A stretch of DNA of 64,000 bases from an uncultured Flavobacteriales bacterium (GCA_937876095.1 CALFIE010000006.1:1-64000); one strand, 5' to 3'. Positions 45,611 to 54,997 are shown, numbered from the stretch's first letter. Notes: generated by a model not told the origin, from the letters alone. Translations and numbers: made by a program.

Positions 45611-46300
45611 TTAGTTCAAATTAAAGACTTCAACAAAAGAACCATCGGTTGCAAAAACAGAAATGGGTGCTTGTGAACAAATGATTTTTTGGAAAACTTC
45701 TGGAATGTTGGTCATTTTTTTAATGGAAATTTTTGGATTTTCGGTTTGGTAGAGATTCCATTTTTGGTGAACTACCTGAAATAGTTTTGATTTACCACCT
45801 TTTTTGCCACAAAAAGCAAATTCCTTTTCGATGATGAAGTGTTGCAAATCAGTTGGCATTAGTTGAAGATTTTCTTTGAAATTAACCGAAAAATTAAGGT
45901 GCAATTGTTCTGTTGCACATTGGTATTGCAAAAAATTGGAGGTCTTGTTTTGTCTAATTTTCTGTAAAGAAAATGCTTCACCAAAAATATATTTAGCAAC
46001 CAAAACCGTCATTATTTTCGGAACCATTTCAGAGATGAAATACACTCCTTGCAACGCAGGATTGTCTTTACGTTGCACATACATACGAAGATTGATTTCT
46101 GGAAAAAACTGATGAAAAGGAATTTTGCAACCCAAAAATTTGGCGTGAGAAAACTCAAAACTGACCAAACTGATGCTGGTTTTACCACCAAAAAGTGCAG
46201 GTTCTATGTCTTCTGGTAAAAAAGGGACTACCAATTCTGGATCTATTTCGTAATTGATGTAGAGTAAATTTTCCCAATTGCAGGTTAGAAATGGTTTCAT
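45611..46300 (-). CDS. DUF2071 (YqjF-like) family protein
   Basis: A 229-residue protein of the DUF2071/YqjF family: FLTCNWENLLYINYEIDPEL at the N-terminus, VVPFLPEDIEPALFGGKTSI and FHQFFPEINLRMYVQRKDNP follow, then VYFISEMVPK. The acetoacetate decarboxylase-like fold is known for the family but the function is not. It lies downstream of the GbsR-type regulator gene on the same strand, separated by about 150 bases with a weak terminator, and ends 57 bases before lpdA. Confidence 0.88.
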   Translation of the reverse strand: MKPFLTCNWENLLYINYEIDPELVVPFLPEDIEPALFGGKTSISLVSFEFSHAKFLGCKIPFHQFFPEINLRMYVQRKDNPALQGVYFISEMVPKIMTVLVAKYIFGEAFSLQKIRQNKTSNFLQYQCATEQLHLNFSVNFKENLQLMPTDLQHFIIEKEFAFCGKKGGKSKLFQVVHQKWNLYQTENPKISIKKMTNIPEVFQKIICSQAPISVFATDGSFVEVFNLN

Positions 46301-46428
46301 AATGAGGAATTTTAGAGGTTAAATCAGCACTTCTTAAGGTCACAGAAATATAAGATTAGAAATAAATGTATGATAATATTTTTCATATTTATTAAATTTT
46401 CAGGAATTTTTGAAAATTAATTTTAAAT

Positions 46429-46451
46429 AAAAAAGGAAATTGAATTCCTTC
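46429..46451 (-). terminator. Probable weak terminator after the GbsR-type gene
   Basis: AAGGAA and TTCCTT (46433-46450) pair with a six-base loop, with T residues following on the minus strand. Confidence 0.45.
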
Positions 46452-46452
46452 T

Positions 46453-46953
46453 TTATTTTAAAAGATTGGTGATTTTACCAACCAACCAATGGTCATCACT
46501 TTTGATGGCTAAATCCATAATATTATTGATTTTGTTGGTGACATTACCAAAATCGTCCATCAATTTTATAAATTCTTTGGCTTCATCTGAATCATCATCT
46601 ACATTTTTTAGCTCTTCTAAAAACGAAACTACGGGTTCTATTTCGCGTTTCCTACGCTCTTTGGTAATTTGTTTGAAGAGAAACCACACATCTTTATCAG
46701 CTACAAAATATTCTTTTCGTTCGCCTTTTACAAATTCTTTTTTCACAATTCCCCAATTCATTAAATCACGAAGATTCATATTGGCATTTCCTCTGGAAAT
46801 TTGTAATTCCTGCATCACCTCGTCTGTAGAAAGTGGTTTAGAACTAGTCAAAAGCAAGGCATGAACTTGCGCCATGGTTCTATTAATTCCCCAATTGGTA
46901 GCAAAAGTACCCCAAGTTTGTATGTATTTTTCTTTGGCTTCTTCCAATTTCAT
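46453..46953 (-). CDS. GbsR/MarR-type transcriptional regulator
   Basis: A 166-residue winged-helix regulator. The N-terminus MKLEEAKEKYIQTWGTFATN and WGINRTMAQVHALLLTSSKP are characteristic of the GbsR branch; the recognition helix region is SRGNANMNLRDLMNWGIVKK, and the wing is KGERKEYFVADKDVW. A C-terminal helical part follows. In Bacillus GbsR senses choline, but flavobacterial members are uncharacterised. An 18-base perfect palindrome over its own -33 suggests autorepression. Confidence 0.92.
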   Translation of the reverse strand: MKLEEAKEKYIQTWGTFATNWGINRTMAQVHALLLTSSKPLSTDEVMQELQISRGNANMNLRDLMNWGIVKKEFVKGERKEYFVADKDVWFLFKQITKERRKREIEPVVSFLEELKNVDDDSDEAKEFIKLMDDFGNVTNKINNIMDLAIKSDDHWLVGKITNLLK

Positions 46954-46977
46954 GTTGAAATATTTAAAATTCTGTTA

Positions 46978-47019
46978 CAAATATATATAATTTTTCTGAA
47001 CTTTCAATAATTATTGAAA
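46978..47019 (-). promoter_or_regulatory. GbsR-type gene promoter with overlapping palindromic operator
   Basis: Minus-strand -7 TATATTTG (46985-46978) and -33 TTG (47007-47005), spacing 19. The perfect palindrome TTTCAATAATTATTGAAA (47002-47019) covers the -33 element. Confidence 0.7.
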
Positions 47020-47030
47020 ATAAAGTGATA

Positions 47031-47057
47031 AAAAAAGCAATCCTTACAGATTGCTTT
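47031..47057 (-). terminator. Terminator after the E1 gene
   Basis: AAAGCAATC and GATTGCTTT form a perfect stem; the minus strand continues with T. Confidence 0.85.
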
Positions 47058-47079
47058 ATAAATAATGGTTGTATTTATT

Positions 47080-49509
47080 CTAAATTTTTGGAAATTTTGC
47101 AGGATTTACTTCATGAAACAGGCCATAAATTTGCTCTACCATATCATCTACACTTGGTTTGCTGAAATAATCGCCATCACTTGCATATGCTGGTCTGTGA
47201 TTTTTAGCTGAAATAGTCAAAGGTTTGGAATCTAAAAAAGGATAGGCATTTTGTTTTTCCAAAATTTGCTGCAACATAAATGCAGTGGTTCCTCCTTCTA
47301 CATCTTCATCTATCACCACCAATCTGCTGGTTTTTTTAATACTAGCTGAAATATCTTGACTCAAATCAAACGGAATCAGTGATTGTACATCTATTACTTC
47401 GGCTGAAATACCTAATTTTTCTAATTCTTCGGCTGCTTCTGTCACCAGTCTCCAAGTTGAACCGTAAGTTACCAGTGTAACATCTTTACCTTCTTTAGTA
47501 ACTTCAACTTTACCAACAGGAACGGTGAATTCACCTAAATTATCTGGTTGTTTTTCTTTTAATCTATAACCATTGAGTGTTTCTACTATGATTGCAGGTT
47601 CGTCGCTTTGCAACATCGTATTGTAAAAACCTGCGGCTTTGGTCAAATTTCTAGGAACGAGTACTAGAATTCCTTTAGAAAGGTTCAAAATTCCTGCCAT
47701 AGGTGAACCAGAATGCCAAATTCCTTCTAATCTGTGACCACGAGTCCGGATAATTACAGGTGCTTTTTGTCCGCCTTTTGTACGGTAATGCAGCGTTGCC
47801 AAATCATCACTCATACCTTGTAAACAATAGAGCACATAATCTAGGTACTGGATTTCTGCAATTGGTCTCAATCCGCGCATTGCCAATCCAATTCCTTGTC
47901 CGAGTATGGTTGCTTCTCTGATTCCGGTATCTGCAACTCGCAAACTGCCATATTTTTCTTGCAAACCTTCTAATCCTTGATTAACATCACCTATATTTCC
48001 TGCATCTTCACCAAAAACCAAAGTTTGCGGATATTTTTCAAAAATTTTATCAAAATTATTTCTTACCACCACTCTTCCGTCAACATTTTCAGAATTTTCT
48101 GAATAGATAGGTGCAATTTCTGCAACATTGGTTGCTTTCAATTGTGATTGGGAGTATAAATGAGAAGAATAATGGTCTTGTTCTTGCACCAAAAGATTTT
48201 GGTAGGCATTTTGAAGCGCAGTACGTTCAGATGATGGTTGATTTCTGGTAATCAACAGTGTTTTACGCATCAGATGGAAAACATCTCTTTTAGAAATAGA
48301 AATAATGGCTTCAAAATTTTGCAATTCTTTGGCAACTTCTTCGTTTTGGTTTTTCAAGGCTATTACCAGTGGTAATGATTGATTTTTAATTTCAATAATG
48401 CTGTTTTGATACTGTTCCCAAGCTATTTTCTGGCCGTCTTTTGCTACTTTTTTGGCTTCTTTTTCAATATTTTCTAGTTCTTCTGCTGTTGCCAAAACTT
48501 CTTCTTTACCATCAATTTCTACTGTATAGTTGAGAATCCATTCTTTGAATTTCTGTAAACCATCAAATTCGGTTTCCCAAGCTAAACGTTCTTCAGATTT
48601 GTAGCGCTCGTGCGAACCAGAAGTAGAATGACCTTGTGGTTGTGTAACTTCTATTACGTGTACAACAACTGGAACACTTTCGGTTCTTGCAAAATGTTCT
48701 GCTCTTGCAAAAGCATCTAAAAGTGCAGGATAATCCCAAGATTTTACTTGTATAATTTCGCAACCCTGGTTTTCTGATTCGTTTCTTTGGAAACCAGCCA
48801 ACATTTCTGCAATATCTGCTTTTGCACGCTGATTTTGGGTAGGAACCGAAATTCCGTAACCATCGTCCCAAATAGAAATAATCATAGGAACTTGCAGTGC
48901 ACAAGCTGCATTCAGCGTTTCCCAGAAATGACCTTCTGCTGTAGAAGCATCACCTATGGTCCCAAAAGCAACTTCGTTTCCACTATTGCTAAAATTTTCG
49001 GAACCCGGAAATTGTATATTCTTATAAATTTTGGAAGCTTGCGCCAAACCAAGTAATCTCGGCATTTGTCCGGCTGTTGGTGAAATATCTGAAGCAATAT
49101 TTTTCTGTGCCAACAGATTTTTCCAAGTTCCATCTTGGTTTAAATTTCTGGTTGCGTAGTGACCATTCATTTGTCTACCGGCAGAAGCAGGTTCTCTCTC
49201 TACACTTGTATCTGCGTACAATTGTGCGAAGAAACTTTCTACCGAAACTGCACCTATTGCCAATGCAAAAGTCTGATCACGGTAATATCCTGATCTGAAG
49301 TCACCATTTTTGAAAACTTTGGACATTGCCAATTGCGGAAGTTCTTTTCCGTCGCCAAAAATTCCGAATTTTGCTTTTCCGGTAAGTACTTCTCTCCTAC
49401 CAAGATAGGACATTTCTCTAGAAATTCTTGCCAATTTGTAATCGCTGAGAATCTGATTTCTAAAATCCTGAAAAGTAATCTGTTGCGTTTCTATATAAGT
49501 ACTTTGCAT
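47080..49509 (-). CDS. 2-Oxoacid dehydrogenase E1, fused alpha and beta subunits (branched-chain type)
   Basis: An 809-residue thiamine diphosphate enzyme that decarboxylates branched-chain 2-oxoacids and acylates the E2 lipoyl group. The N-terminal half is E1-alpha, with EPASAGRQMNGHYATRN (approximately 107-122) and the ThDP motif GDASTAEGHFWETLNAA (186-202). The C-terminal half is E1-beta: VFGEDAGNIGDVNQGLEGLQ, VADTGIREATILGQGIGLAM and RGHRLEGIWHSGSPMAG. The natural fusion is common in Bacteroidota. E3 is the lpdA product nearby; the E2 gene is outside the window. Confidence 0.94.
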   Translation of the reverse strand: MQSTYIETQQITFQDFRNQILSDYKLARISREMSYLGRREVLTGKAKFGIFGDGKELPQLAMSKVFKNGDFRSGYYRDQTFALAIGAVSVESFFAQLYADTSVEREPASAGRQMNGHYATRNLNQDGTWKNLLAQKNIASDISPTAGQMPRLLGLAQASKIYKNIQFPGSENFSNSGNEVAFGTIGDASTAEGHFWETLNAACALQVPMIISIWDDGYGISVPTQNQRAKADIAEMLAGFQRNESENQGCEIIQVKSWDYPALLDAFARAEHFARTESVPVVVHVIEVTQPQGHSTSGSHERYKSEERLAWETEFDGLQKFKEWILNYTVEIDGKEEVLATAEELENIEKEAKKVAKDGQKIAWEQYQNSIIEIKNQSLPLVIALKNQNEEVAKELQNFEAIISISKRDVFHLMRKTLLITRNQPSSERTALQNAYQNLLVQEQDHYSSHLYSQSQLKATNVAEIAPIYSENSENVDGRVVVRNNFDKIFEKYPQTLVFGEDAGNIGDVNQGLEGLQEKYGSLRVADTGIREATILGQGIGLAMRGLRPIAEIQYLDYVLYCLQGMSDDLATLHYRTKGGQKAPVIIRTRGHRLEGIWHSGSPMAGILNLSKGILVLVPRNLTKAAGFYNTMLQSDEPAIIVETLNGYRLKEKQPDNLGEFTVPVGKVEVTKEGKDVTLVTYGSTWRLVTEAAEELEKLGISAEVIDVQSLIPFDLSQDISASIKKTSRLVVIDEDVEGGTTAFMLQQILEKQNAYPFLDSKPLTISAKNHRPAYASDGDYFSKPSVDDMVEQIYGLFHEVNPAKFPKI

Positions 49510-49531
49510 ACGGTAGCTTTTGGTTATTGTA

Positions 49532-49563
49532 CAAAGATAATTATTTTATAGGATTGCTTACAA
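49532..49563 (-). promoter_or_regulatory. Promoter of the E1 gene
   Basis: Minus-strand TATCTTTG (49539-49532) with TTG (49563-49561) 21 bases upstream; ATG 23 bases downstream. Confidence 0.6.
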
Positions 49564-49702
49564 CTAATTTTTGCTCATTATAAAAACATAAATGAGTTAC
49601 TAAAGCAATTCTACAAAAAAAATGTGAAGATTTTATACAAAAATAATGAAAAAAGCAAAATTTATAACCTAAAAACAACACAAAAGAATAGAAAAATAAA
49701 AA

Positions 49703-50299
49703 TCATTTAGTTGGTACTTCCAGTACTAAAGAAATTTTCTGAATATCATTGTTGTTATAAATATTACCATAATTTTTTGAGAAAATTTTTGAAATTTTAA
49801 ACTTTTTATCTTTTGGTAAAACTTTTCGAAATTCTTCTGCAAAACGATGTGTAATTTCAGGGTGTAAATCCATAAACATAAAATCTAAAAAATCTTCTTC
49901 TGAAGGTTCCAAATAAAATATTAATTTATGTGGTGTTGCAAACCAATCTCCTTTTATGGTATAGGTTAATAAATATTCTTTTTCGTTCTGCTTTTCTATC
50001 GTAATTTTCTTTAGTTCAAATTCTGGTTTATATTTTACAGATTCTGAGTTTTCATATATAAACTTCAATTTATCGCCATCTTTATTAACTTTAAATTTAT
50101 GACGTAATTGGTTTTTAATATCATAAATTGGAGCATAATTGTCCCTCAATTGAAGAGTAATTTGAGGATCTTTCGATTGATAAAAAAAAATATATTGATT
50201 ATTATCATATTGATAATTCACAAAATAATCAAACTCATATTTTTGAGCAAAAAATAAGGTAACTGTGTAGAAAAATAAGAAACTGAGCAGTTTTTTCAT
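49703..50299 (-). CDS. Secreted protein of unknown function
   Basis: No family recognised. A 198-residue protein with signal peptide MKKLLSFLFFYTVTLFFAQ, aromatic- and lysine-rich (YEFDYFVNYQYDNNQYIFFY, then KLIFYLEPSEEDFLDFMFMD). Strand-rich pattern suggests a beta-sandwich or GLPGLI-like exported protein. It starts 22 bases after the S9 peptidase gene on the same strand and is probably co-transcribed with it. Confidence 0.72.
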   Translation of the reverse strand: MKKLLSFLFFYTVTLFFAQKYEFDYFVNYQYDNNQYIFFYQSKDPQITLQLRDNYAPIYDIKNQLRHKFKVNKDGDKLKFIYENSESVKYKPEFELKKITIEKQNEKEYLLTYTIKGDWFATPHKLIFYLEPSEEDFLDFMFMDLHPEITHRFAEEFRKVLPKDKKFKISKIFSKNYGNIYNNNDIQKISLVLEVPTK

Positions 50300-50321
50300 C
50301 GTTTTCTATCTTAAAAAATTC

Positions 50322-52319
50322 TTACAAAGTTTCTTTCAGCCAGCCAAAAAATTCACGTTGCCACACCAAACCATTATGTGCGTGCAAAACCCAGTGATTT
50401 TCGTTCGGGAAATACAAAAATTTAGATTTCAAACCTTTCAATTGTGCTGCCTGAAATGCTTCTTGACCTTGCTCATAAGGAACTCGGTAATCTATTCCAC
50501 CCTGAATAATCATAATTGGTTTGTTCCATTTTTCGGTAAAATTACTTGGGTTGAAATCGCTGTATGCTTTCGGAGTTGGTACATCTGTCGGTTTTCCTAA
50601 ATCCCAATTGGCAAACCACAATTCTTCGGTAGTTCCGTACCAAGATTTCATATCAAACAGACCATCGTGTGCTATGAAAGTTTTGAATCTATTGTTATGA
50701 ACTCCTGCTAACATAAAAACACTGTAACCACCGTAACTTGCTCCTACTGCAGCAATTCTGCCGGAATCTACAAATTTCAAATTTTTTGCAAAATCTGCAG
50801 CCGACAAATAATCTCTGATTGATTGTCCTCCCCAATCTTTAGAAATATCTTCGTTCCATTTGGTTCCCCAACCTGGCATTCCGCGGCGATTTGGCGCAAT
50901 TACAATGTAACCATTTGCTGCCATCAATCCCAAATTCCATCTTGTACTGAAAAATTGGGTAAGTGCAGATTGCGGACCACCTTGACAATATAGCAATGCA
51001 GGATATTTCTTGTTAGGATCGAAATTAGGTGGATACACAAACCAAACTCCCATCTCTTTTCCATCAGTAGTTTTTACCATTTTCAGTTCAGAATTTGCGG
51101 GTGATATGTTGGCATAATTAGCTTTGTTGACTTCGGTTACCTGTTTCATATCGCCATTTTTGGTATTTACCGAAAATAGATCTGCATTATGATTGAAATC
51201 GGTTCTGGTTACCAAAATTTCATTATTATTTTCAATAATAATATCATTTACATCAAAATTACCTTTGGTAATTTGTTGTACAGAGCCGCTTTTTGGATTT
51301 ACCGAGAACAACTGTTTGGTCGCTCTAATTGCGGTGGTGAACAAAATATTTTTGGAATCTCTGGTCCAAAAAACATCACCAACTACACTTTCGTCCCAAT
51401 TTTTGGTCAGGTTCGTTTTTTTACCAGTTTGCCAATCCATACAAACGAGGTCGTTTTTGTCGGCTTCGTAACCATCTCTTGCCATAGATTGCCAAAGTAG
51501 CGATTTTCCGTCGGGTGAAAATTTCGGATTTACATCGTAACCTTTCATTCCATCAGTCAAATTTTTGGTGGTTTTGGTAGCCAAATCATAAGCAAAAATA
51601 TCGGTATTGGTAGATTGTGCGTATTCTTTTCCACTAAGTGGTTTGGTTACGTACAATAATTGTGTAGAATCTGGACTCCACACAAAATCTTCAGCACCAC
51701 CAGAAGGTTTCTGCGGACAATCGAATTTTTTACCAGCAAGCAAATCGGTTGCTTCTGACACATTTTTAGAAACTGGTACCACAAAAACGTGGTTGTATTT
51801 CCCATCATTGAAGGTGTCCCAATGTCTGTGATTCAGGTCTTCAAAAATATAAGCGGTAGTTTTTGGGATGTCTGCATATTTTTCTTTTCCTAAAATTTTC
51901 TCTACCAAAACTGCTTTGCTGAACGCAATATTTTTCCCGTTTGGTGAAATAATTACATTGTCTACTTCGCCAATTTTATAAAAATTAGTCCAGGTTTTCC
52001 CTGCATCTTTAGATAAGAAAATATCGTCGCCTTCTTGTGCGTACAAACCATTTTGATCCCACTGAATAATCGATTTTCTACCCAAATCTATTGCAGAAGA
52101 AGTATTGGTTTTGGCATCTAAAACAAAAAAAATCGCATTGGTTTTCTCGGTTTTCAGGTCGGTTTTACCAATTTTGTAAATCAGTGAAGATTGATCAGGT
52201 GCAACTGTTGCAACCGACAATTTGTTGAGTGACCACATCAATTCTGGAGTCATTACATTTTTCTGTGCATTCATAATCAGTGGTGTTGCAAGTGCAATAA
52301 GCAGGGATTTTATTTTCAT
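50322..52319 (-). CDS. S9-family peptidase, DPP5-like dipeptidyl peptidase
   Basis: A 665-residue exported serine peptidase (signal peptide MKIKSLLIALATPLIMNAQ) with an N-terminal beta-propeller (about 25-400) and a C-terminal alpha/beta-hydrolase domain. The triad is S528 in GASYGGYS, D610 in GGIDYRVP and H642 in ENHWVLH. Spacing of these residues, and KSWYGTTEELWFANWDLG, resemble bacterial DPP5, which releases dipeptides with Ala or hydrophobic residue in P1. With the DPP11-like gene it would supply dipeptides for uptake. Specificity is inferred. Confidence 0.92.
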   Translation of the reverse strand: MKIKSLLIALATPLIMNAQKNVMTPELMWSLNKLSVATVAPDQSSLIYKIGKTDLKTEKTNAIFFVLDAKTNTSSAIDLGRKSIIQWDQNGLYAQEGDDIFLSKDAGKTWTNFYKIGEVDNVIISPNGKNIAFSKAVLVEKILGKEKYADIPKTTAYIFEDLNHRHWDTFNDGKYNHVFVVPVSKNVSEATDLLAGKKFDCPQKPSGGAEDFVWSPDSTQLLYVTKPLSGKEYAQSTNTDIFAYDLATKTTKNLTDGMKGYDVNPKFSPDGKSLLWQSMARDGYEADKNDLVCMDWQTGKKTNLTKNWDESVVGDVFWTRDSKNILFTTAIRATKQLFSVNPKSGSVQQITKGNFDVNDIIIENNNEILVTRTDFNHNADLFSVNTKNGDMKQVTEVNKANYANISPANSELKMVKTTDGKEMGVWFVYPPNFDPNKKYPALLYCQGGPQSALTQFFSTRWNLGLMAANGYIVIAPNRRGMPGWGTKWNEDISKDWGGQSIRDYLSAADFAKNLKFVDSGRIAAVGASYGGYSVFMLAGVHNNRFKTFIAHDGLFDMKSWYGTTEELWFANWDLGKPTDVPTPKAYSDFNPSNFTEKWNKPIMIIQGGIDYRVPYEQGQEAFQAAQLKGLKSKFLYFPNENHWVLHAHNGLVWQREFFGWLKETL

Positions 52320-52466
52320 AGTTTTTATTAAAAATGGTCGATTAAATTGGTACGATAGTAATTACAATCTTTTTCCTTTCAATGATTTTGAAAAGAAACA
52401 AAGTAGTATTTTTTTCAAAATTAATGATTTTTGAATTGCTAAAGTTGGTTTCAGATAATTTCAATC

Positions 52467-52503
52467 AAAAAAAATTGGGAGCCACTCCGAAAGTGTTCCC
52501 AAT
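52467..52503 (-). terminator. Terminator after the holin-family gene
   Basis: ATTGGGAGCCACT and AGTGTTCCCAAT pair with one mismatch around five bases; a T run follows on the minus strand. Confidence 0.85.
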
Positions 52504-52524
52504 CTTAAAATATTTTAATAAAAA

Positions 52525-52872
52525 TCAATCTTCGTCTGATATAAAAATTCCGTTCAGAAGCGAGGTAATTACCGAAAGTGCTATACTGAAAATAAAGGCC
52601 CACCAAAATCCATCAATCGACATTCCGTCTACAAAATAATCGGCCAATAAAATCACCGCTGCATTGATTACCAAAGAGAATAAACCAAGTGTGAGAATGG
52701 TAAAAGGTAGCCCAATTAATTTCAAAAAGGGTTTGATGAAAATATTAAGCAATCCTAAAACGATAGCAAAAACAATGGCAGTTTGGAAATCATTGAAGTG
52801 AACTCCATCTAAAACTCTGGGCAATAAATAAGCAACTGCTGCTGTAATTAATAATCTGATAATGAATTTCAT
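52525..52872 (-). CDS. Phage-holin-superfamily IV (YvlD-like) membrane protein
   Basis: A 115-residue protein with four hydrophobic helices: LLITAAVAYLLPRVLDGVHF, FAIVLGLLNIFIKPFLKLIG, FTILTLGLFSLVINAAVILL and FWWAFIFSIALSVITSLLNG. This matches the YvlD family named after phage holins, but members are ordinary chromosomal membrane proteins; no lysin or phage gene is near. Role unknown. Confidence 0.88.
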   Translation of the reverse strand: MKFIIRLLITAAVAYLLPRVLDGVHFNDFQTAIVFAIVLGLLNIFIKPFLKLIGLPFTILTLGLFSLVINAAVILLADYFVDGMSIDGFWWAFIFSIALSVITSLLNGIFISDED

Positions 52873-52965
52873 AGGTTGATGTTTTAATTTTTATTAATAA
52901 TTGTTTGGTCAGTTTTTGACAATCTCAGACTGAAAAAGTGTGCAACTTTAGCACAAAATTAACAA

Positions 52966-53358
52966 CTATTTTTTGGATTTTGCTGGTTTCTTTTGGATTT
53001 CTTTGATGTTGTGAAAAATCCAATCTTCTATTTCTATAATGAAATGATTGCGCACCAAAACCATTTTTGCTACGTAAATCATGCCTCCAAAAACAGCACT
53101 TAAAAACAAGGAAATCCAACCTAAACTAGTGGCAATTTTGAAACGCTGATCTGTTGTAAGTTCAAAATTCAGTTGTCTTGCAACCCAATCTAAAAATATT
53201 TTAAAATGCAGAGTGCTTTCTAGCAACAAACCCAATGCTAAAACAAAAAAAGAAACCATCAAAATCCAAGAAAGTACATACACCGCCGAAACAAAATACG
53301 TATTCCCCGAAACCGAAGGTTGTTTGTCTAAAATTTTCTGAAGGTTGGTGAAATTCAT
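52966..53358 (-). CDS. Membrane protein of unknown function
   Basis: No family recognised. A 130-residue protein with two clear membrane segments (VLSWILMVSFFVLALGLLLE near residue 30 and WISLFLSAVFGGMIYVAKMV near 87), a phrase LEDWIFHNIKEIQKK-like amphipathic helix, and a lysine-rich end KKPAKSKK. It lies between mnmE and the holin-family gene, with gaps of about 70-90 bases on either side, all on the same strand. Confidence 0.75.
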   Translation of the reverse strand: MNFTNLQKILDKQPSVSGNTYFVSAVYVLSWILMVSFFVLALGLLLESTLHFKIFLDWVARQLNFELTTDQRFKIATSLGWISLFLSAVFGGMIYVAKMVLVRNHFIIEIEDWIFHNIKEIQKKPAKSKK

Positions 53359-53430
53359 GAGTGTTTAGATTTTTGTTTGAGCTATTTCTAGTCTAGAAAC
53401 CAAATTTCTTGTGAAAATAGTAATTTTAAA

Positions 53431-54876
53431 TTACTTTCCGATACAAAACTTCGAGAAAATATTCCCTAGAACCTCATCATTGGTAAACTCGCCAGAAATT
53501 TCGCCAAGATGTTCCAAAGCGTTGCGAAGTTCGTAGGCAAGAAGTTCGGTAGAAATTTTAGAATTGATGGATTCTTCTACTCTATTTACAGCATCTAAGG
53601 ATTTTTGCAAGGCTTCGTAATGCCGTTGATTGGTAATGATGACGTTACTTTCGGATTTCAGATGCTCTACGTAAGAGGAAAGTTCGTTTTTCAGTTCTTG
53701 AAGATTCAGGTTTTCTACCGCCGAAATTTTGATGAAATCAAAATCGGATGTAATTTTTCTACGAAAAAAATTTTCTATCACCTCATATTTTGATGGAGAA
53801 ACCTCATCTATTTTGGTGGCACAAATTATCACCTTCAAATCTTCTCTAATCAATGATTTCAAAATTTCTACATCATCTGAATAATCTGTAGAATTGGCAT
53901 CTGCTAAATAGACCAAAATATCTGCTTTTTCTACTTTTTCTTTGGCTTTTGCTACCCCAATTTTCTCGATTTCGTCGGTAGTTTCACGCAAACCAGCCGT
54001 ATCTATCAATCGGAAAGCATTTCCTTTGATGTGCAATATTTCTTCAATTGTGTCACGAGTAGTTCCTGCAATATCTGAAACGATGGCTCTTTCTTCTTTC
54101 AAAAGTGCGTTGAGCAAAGTAGATTTCCCTGCATTTGGTTTTCCAATGATTGCTACCGAAACTCCATTTTTCACAGCGTTTCCGTATTGGAAAGAATCTA
54201 CTAAATTTTGAATTTTTGATTTTAAATTTTGAATCAAATTCATCATCGCAGTTCGGTCTGCAAATTCTACATCTTCCTCAGAAAAATCGAGTTCGAGTTC
54301 GATTAAAGAAGTAAAATTGAGCAAATCTGTCCTCAGAATTGAAATTTCATTGGTAATTCCACCTTTCAATTGATTTATCGCTACTTTTCTAGAGGCTTCG
54401 TTTTCAGAAGAAATTAAATCTGCAATAGATTCAGCCTGACTCAAGTCTATTCTACCGTTCATAAAAGCGCGCATCGTAAATTCGCCTGCTTTTGCCATTC
54501 TTGCACCATTTTTCACCAAAATTTCTAAAATTTTCTCGGCAATATGCGGAGAACCGTGAAACGAAATTTCCACCAAATTTTCGGTGGTAAATGTTTTGGG
54601 AGCCAGAAAAACAGAAAGCATCACTTCATCTATCACTTCGGTTTCTGGTTTTTGGTTTCTGGTTTCTAGTTGTTGGTTGTCAGTCTGAGCAGAGTCGAAG
54701 ACTAAATTATCTACAATAAAACCATAATGAACAGTATGAGACTGCTGTTTTAAAAGATTTTTCCCTTTAAAAATTTTGTCTGCAATTTCAATGGCTTTTT
54801 CACCAGAAATTCTAATAATTCCGAGAGCGCCAATTCCGTTTGCTGTAGCAAGAGCACAGATTGTATCATTATTCAT
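53431..54876 (-). CDS. mnmE: tRNA uridine-5-carboxymethylaminomethyl modification GTPase MnmE
   Basis: A 481-residue GTPase that, with MnmG, builds the cmnm5U34 modification of tRNA. N-terminal folate-binding domain (ICALATANGIGALGIIRISG), then a helical domain, the G domain with P-loop GKPNAGKSTLLNAL, switch motif DTAGLRET and G4 region CATKIDE, and the C-terminal FCIGK with the catalytic cysteine. An insertion rich in Gln/Glu/Thr (about 65-82: TDNQQLETRNQKPETEV) is unusual and looks low in complexity. The -7-like TATTTTTG (54888-54881) is only five bases before the ATG. Confidence 0.96.
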   Translation of the reverse strand: MNNDTICALATANGIGALGIIRISGEKAIEIADKIFKGKNLLKQQSHTVHYGFIVDNLVFDSAQTDNQQLETRNQKPETEVIDEVMLSVFLAPKTFTTENLVEISFHGSPHIAEKILEILVKNGARMAKAGEFTMRAFMNGRIDLSQAESIADLISSENEASRKVAINQLKGGITNEISILRTDLLNFTSLIELELDFSEEDVEFADRTAMMNLIQNLKSKIQNLVDSFQYGNAVKNGVSVAIIGKPNAGKSTLLNALLKEERAIVSDIAGTTRDTIEEILHIKGNAFRLIDTAGLRETTDEIEKIGVAKAKEKVEKADILVYLADANSTDYSDDVEILKSLIREDLKVIICATKIDEVSPSKYEVIENFFRRKITSDFDFIKISAVENLNLQELKNELSSYVEHLKSESNVIITNQRHYEALQKSLDAVNRVEESINSKISTELLAYELRNALEHLGEISGEFTNDEVLGNIFSKFCIGK

Positions 54877-54893
54877 ACTGCAAAAATACGATT

Positions 54894-54975
54894 TGAATTA
54901 CGAAATACGAAATGCGAAGTACGAAGTACGATTTGAAATGCGAATTACGAAATACGAAGTGCTAAATATGAATTA
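54894..54975. repeat. Degenerate tandem heptanucleotide repeat (CGAAATA type), left of the four-helix-bundle gene
   Basis: Units TGAATTA, CGAAATA, CGAAATG, CGAAGTA, CGAAGTA, CGATTTG, then a 5-base slip, then CGAATTA, CGAAATA, CGAAGTG, CTAAATA, TGAATTA. Confidence 0.85.
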
Positions 54976-54997
54976 ACAGTATTAATTTTTTCAATTC

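Noticed and set aside
52525..52872. Holin-family gene plus a 'recombinase' gene as signs of a prophage
   Set aside because: The holin-like gene is of the chromosomal YvlD type and the Gcr-like protein is 16 kb away beside mtgA; no structural, lysis or integrase genes are present.
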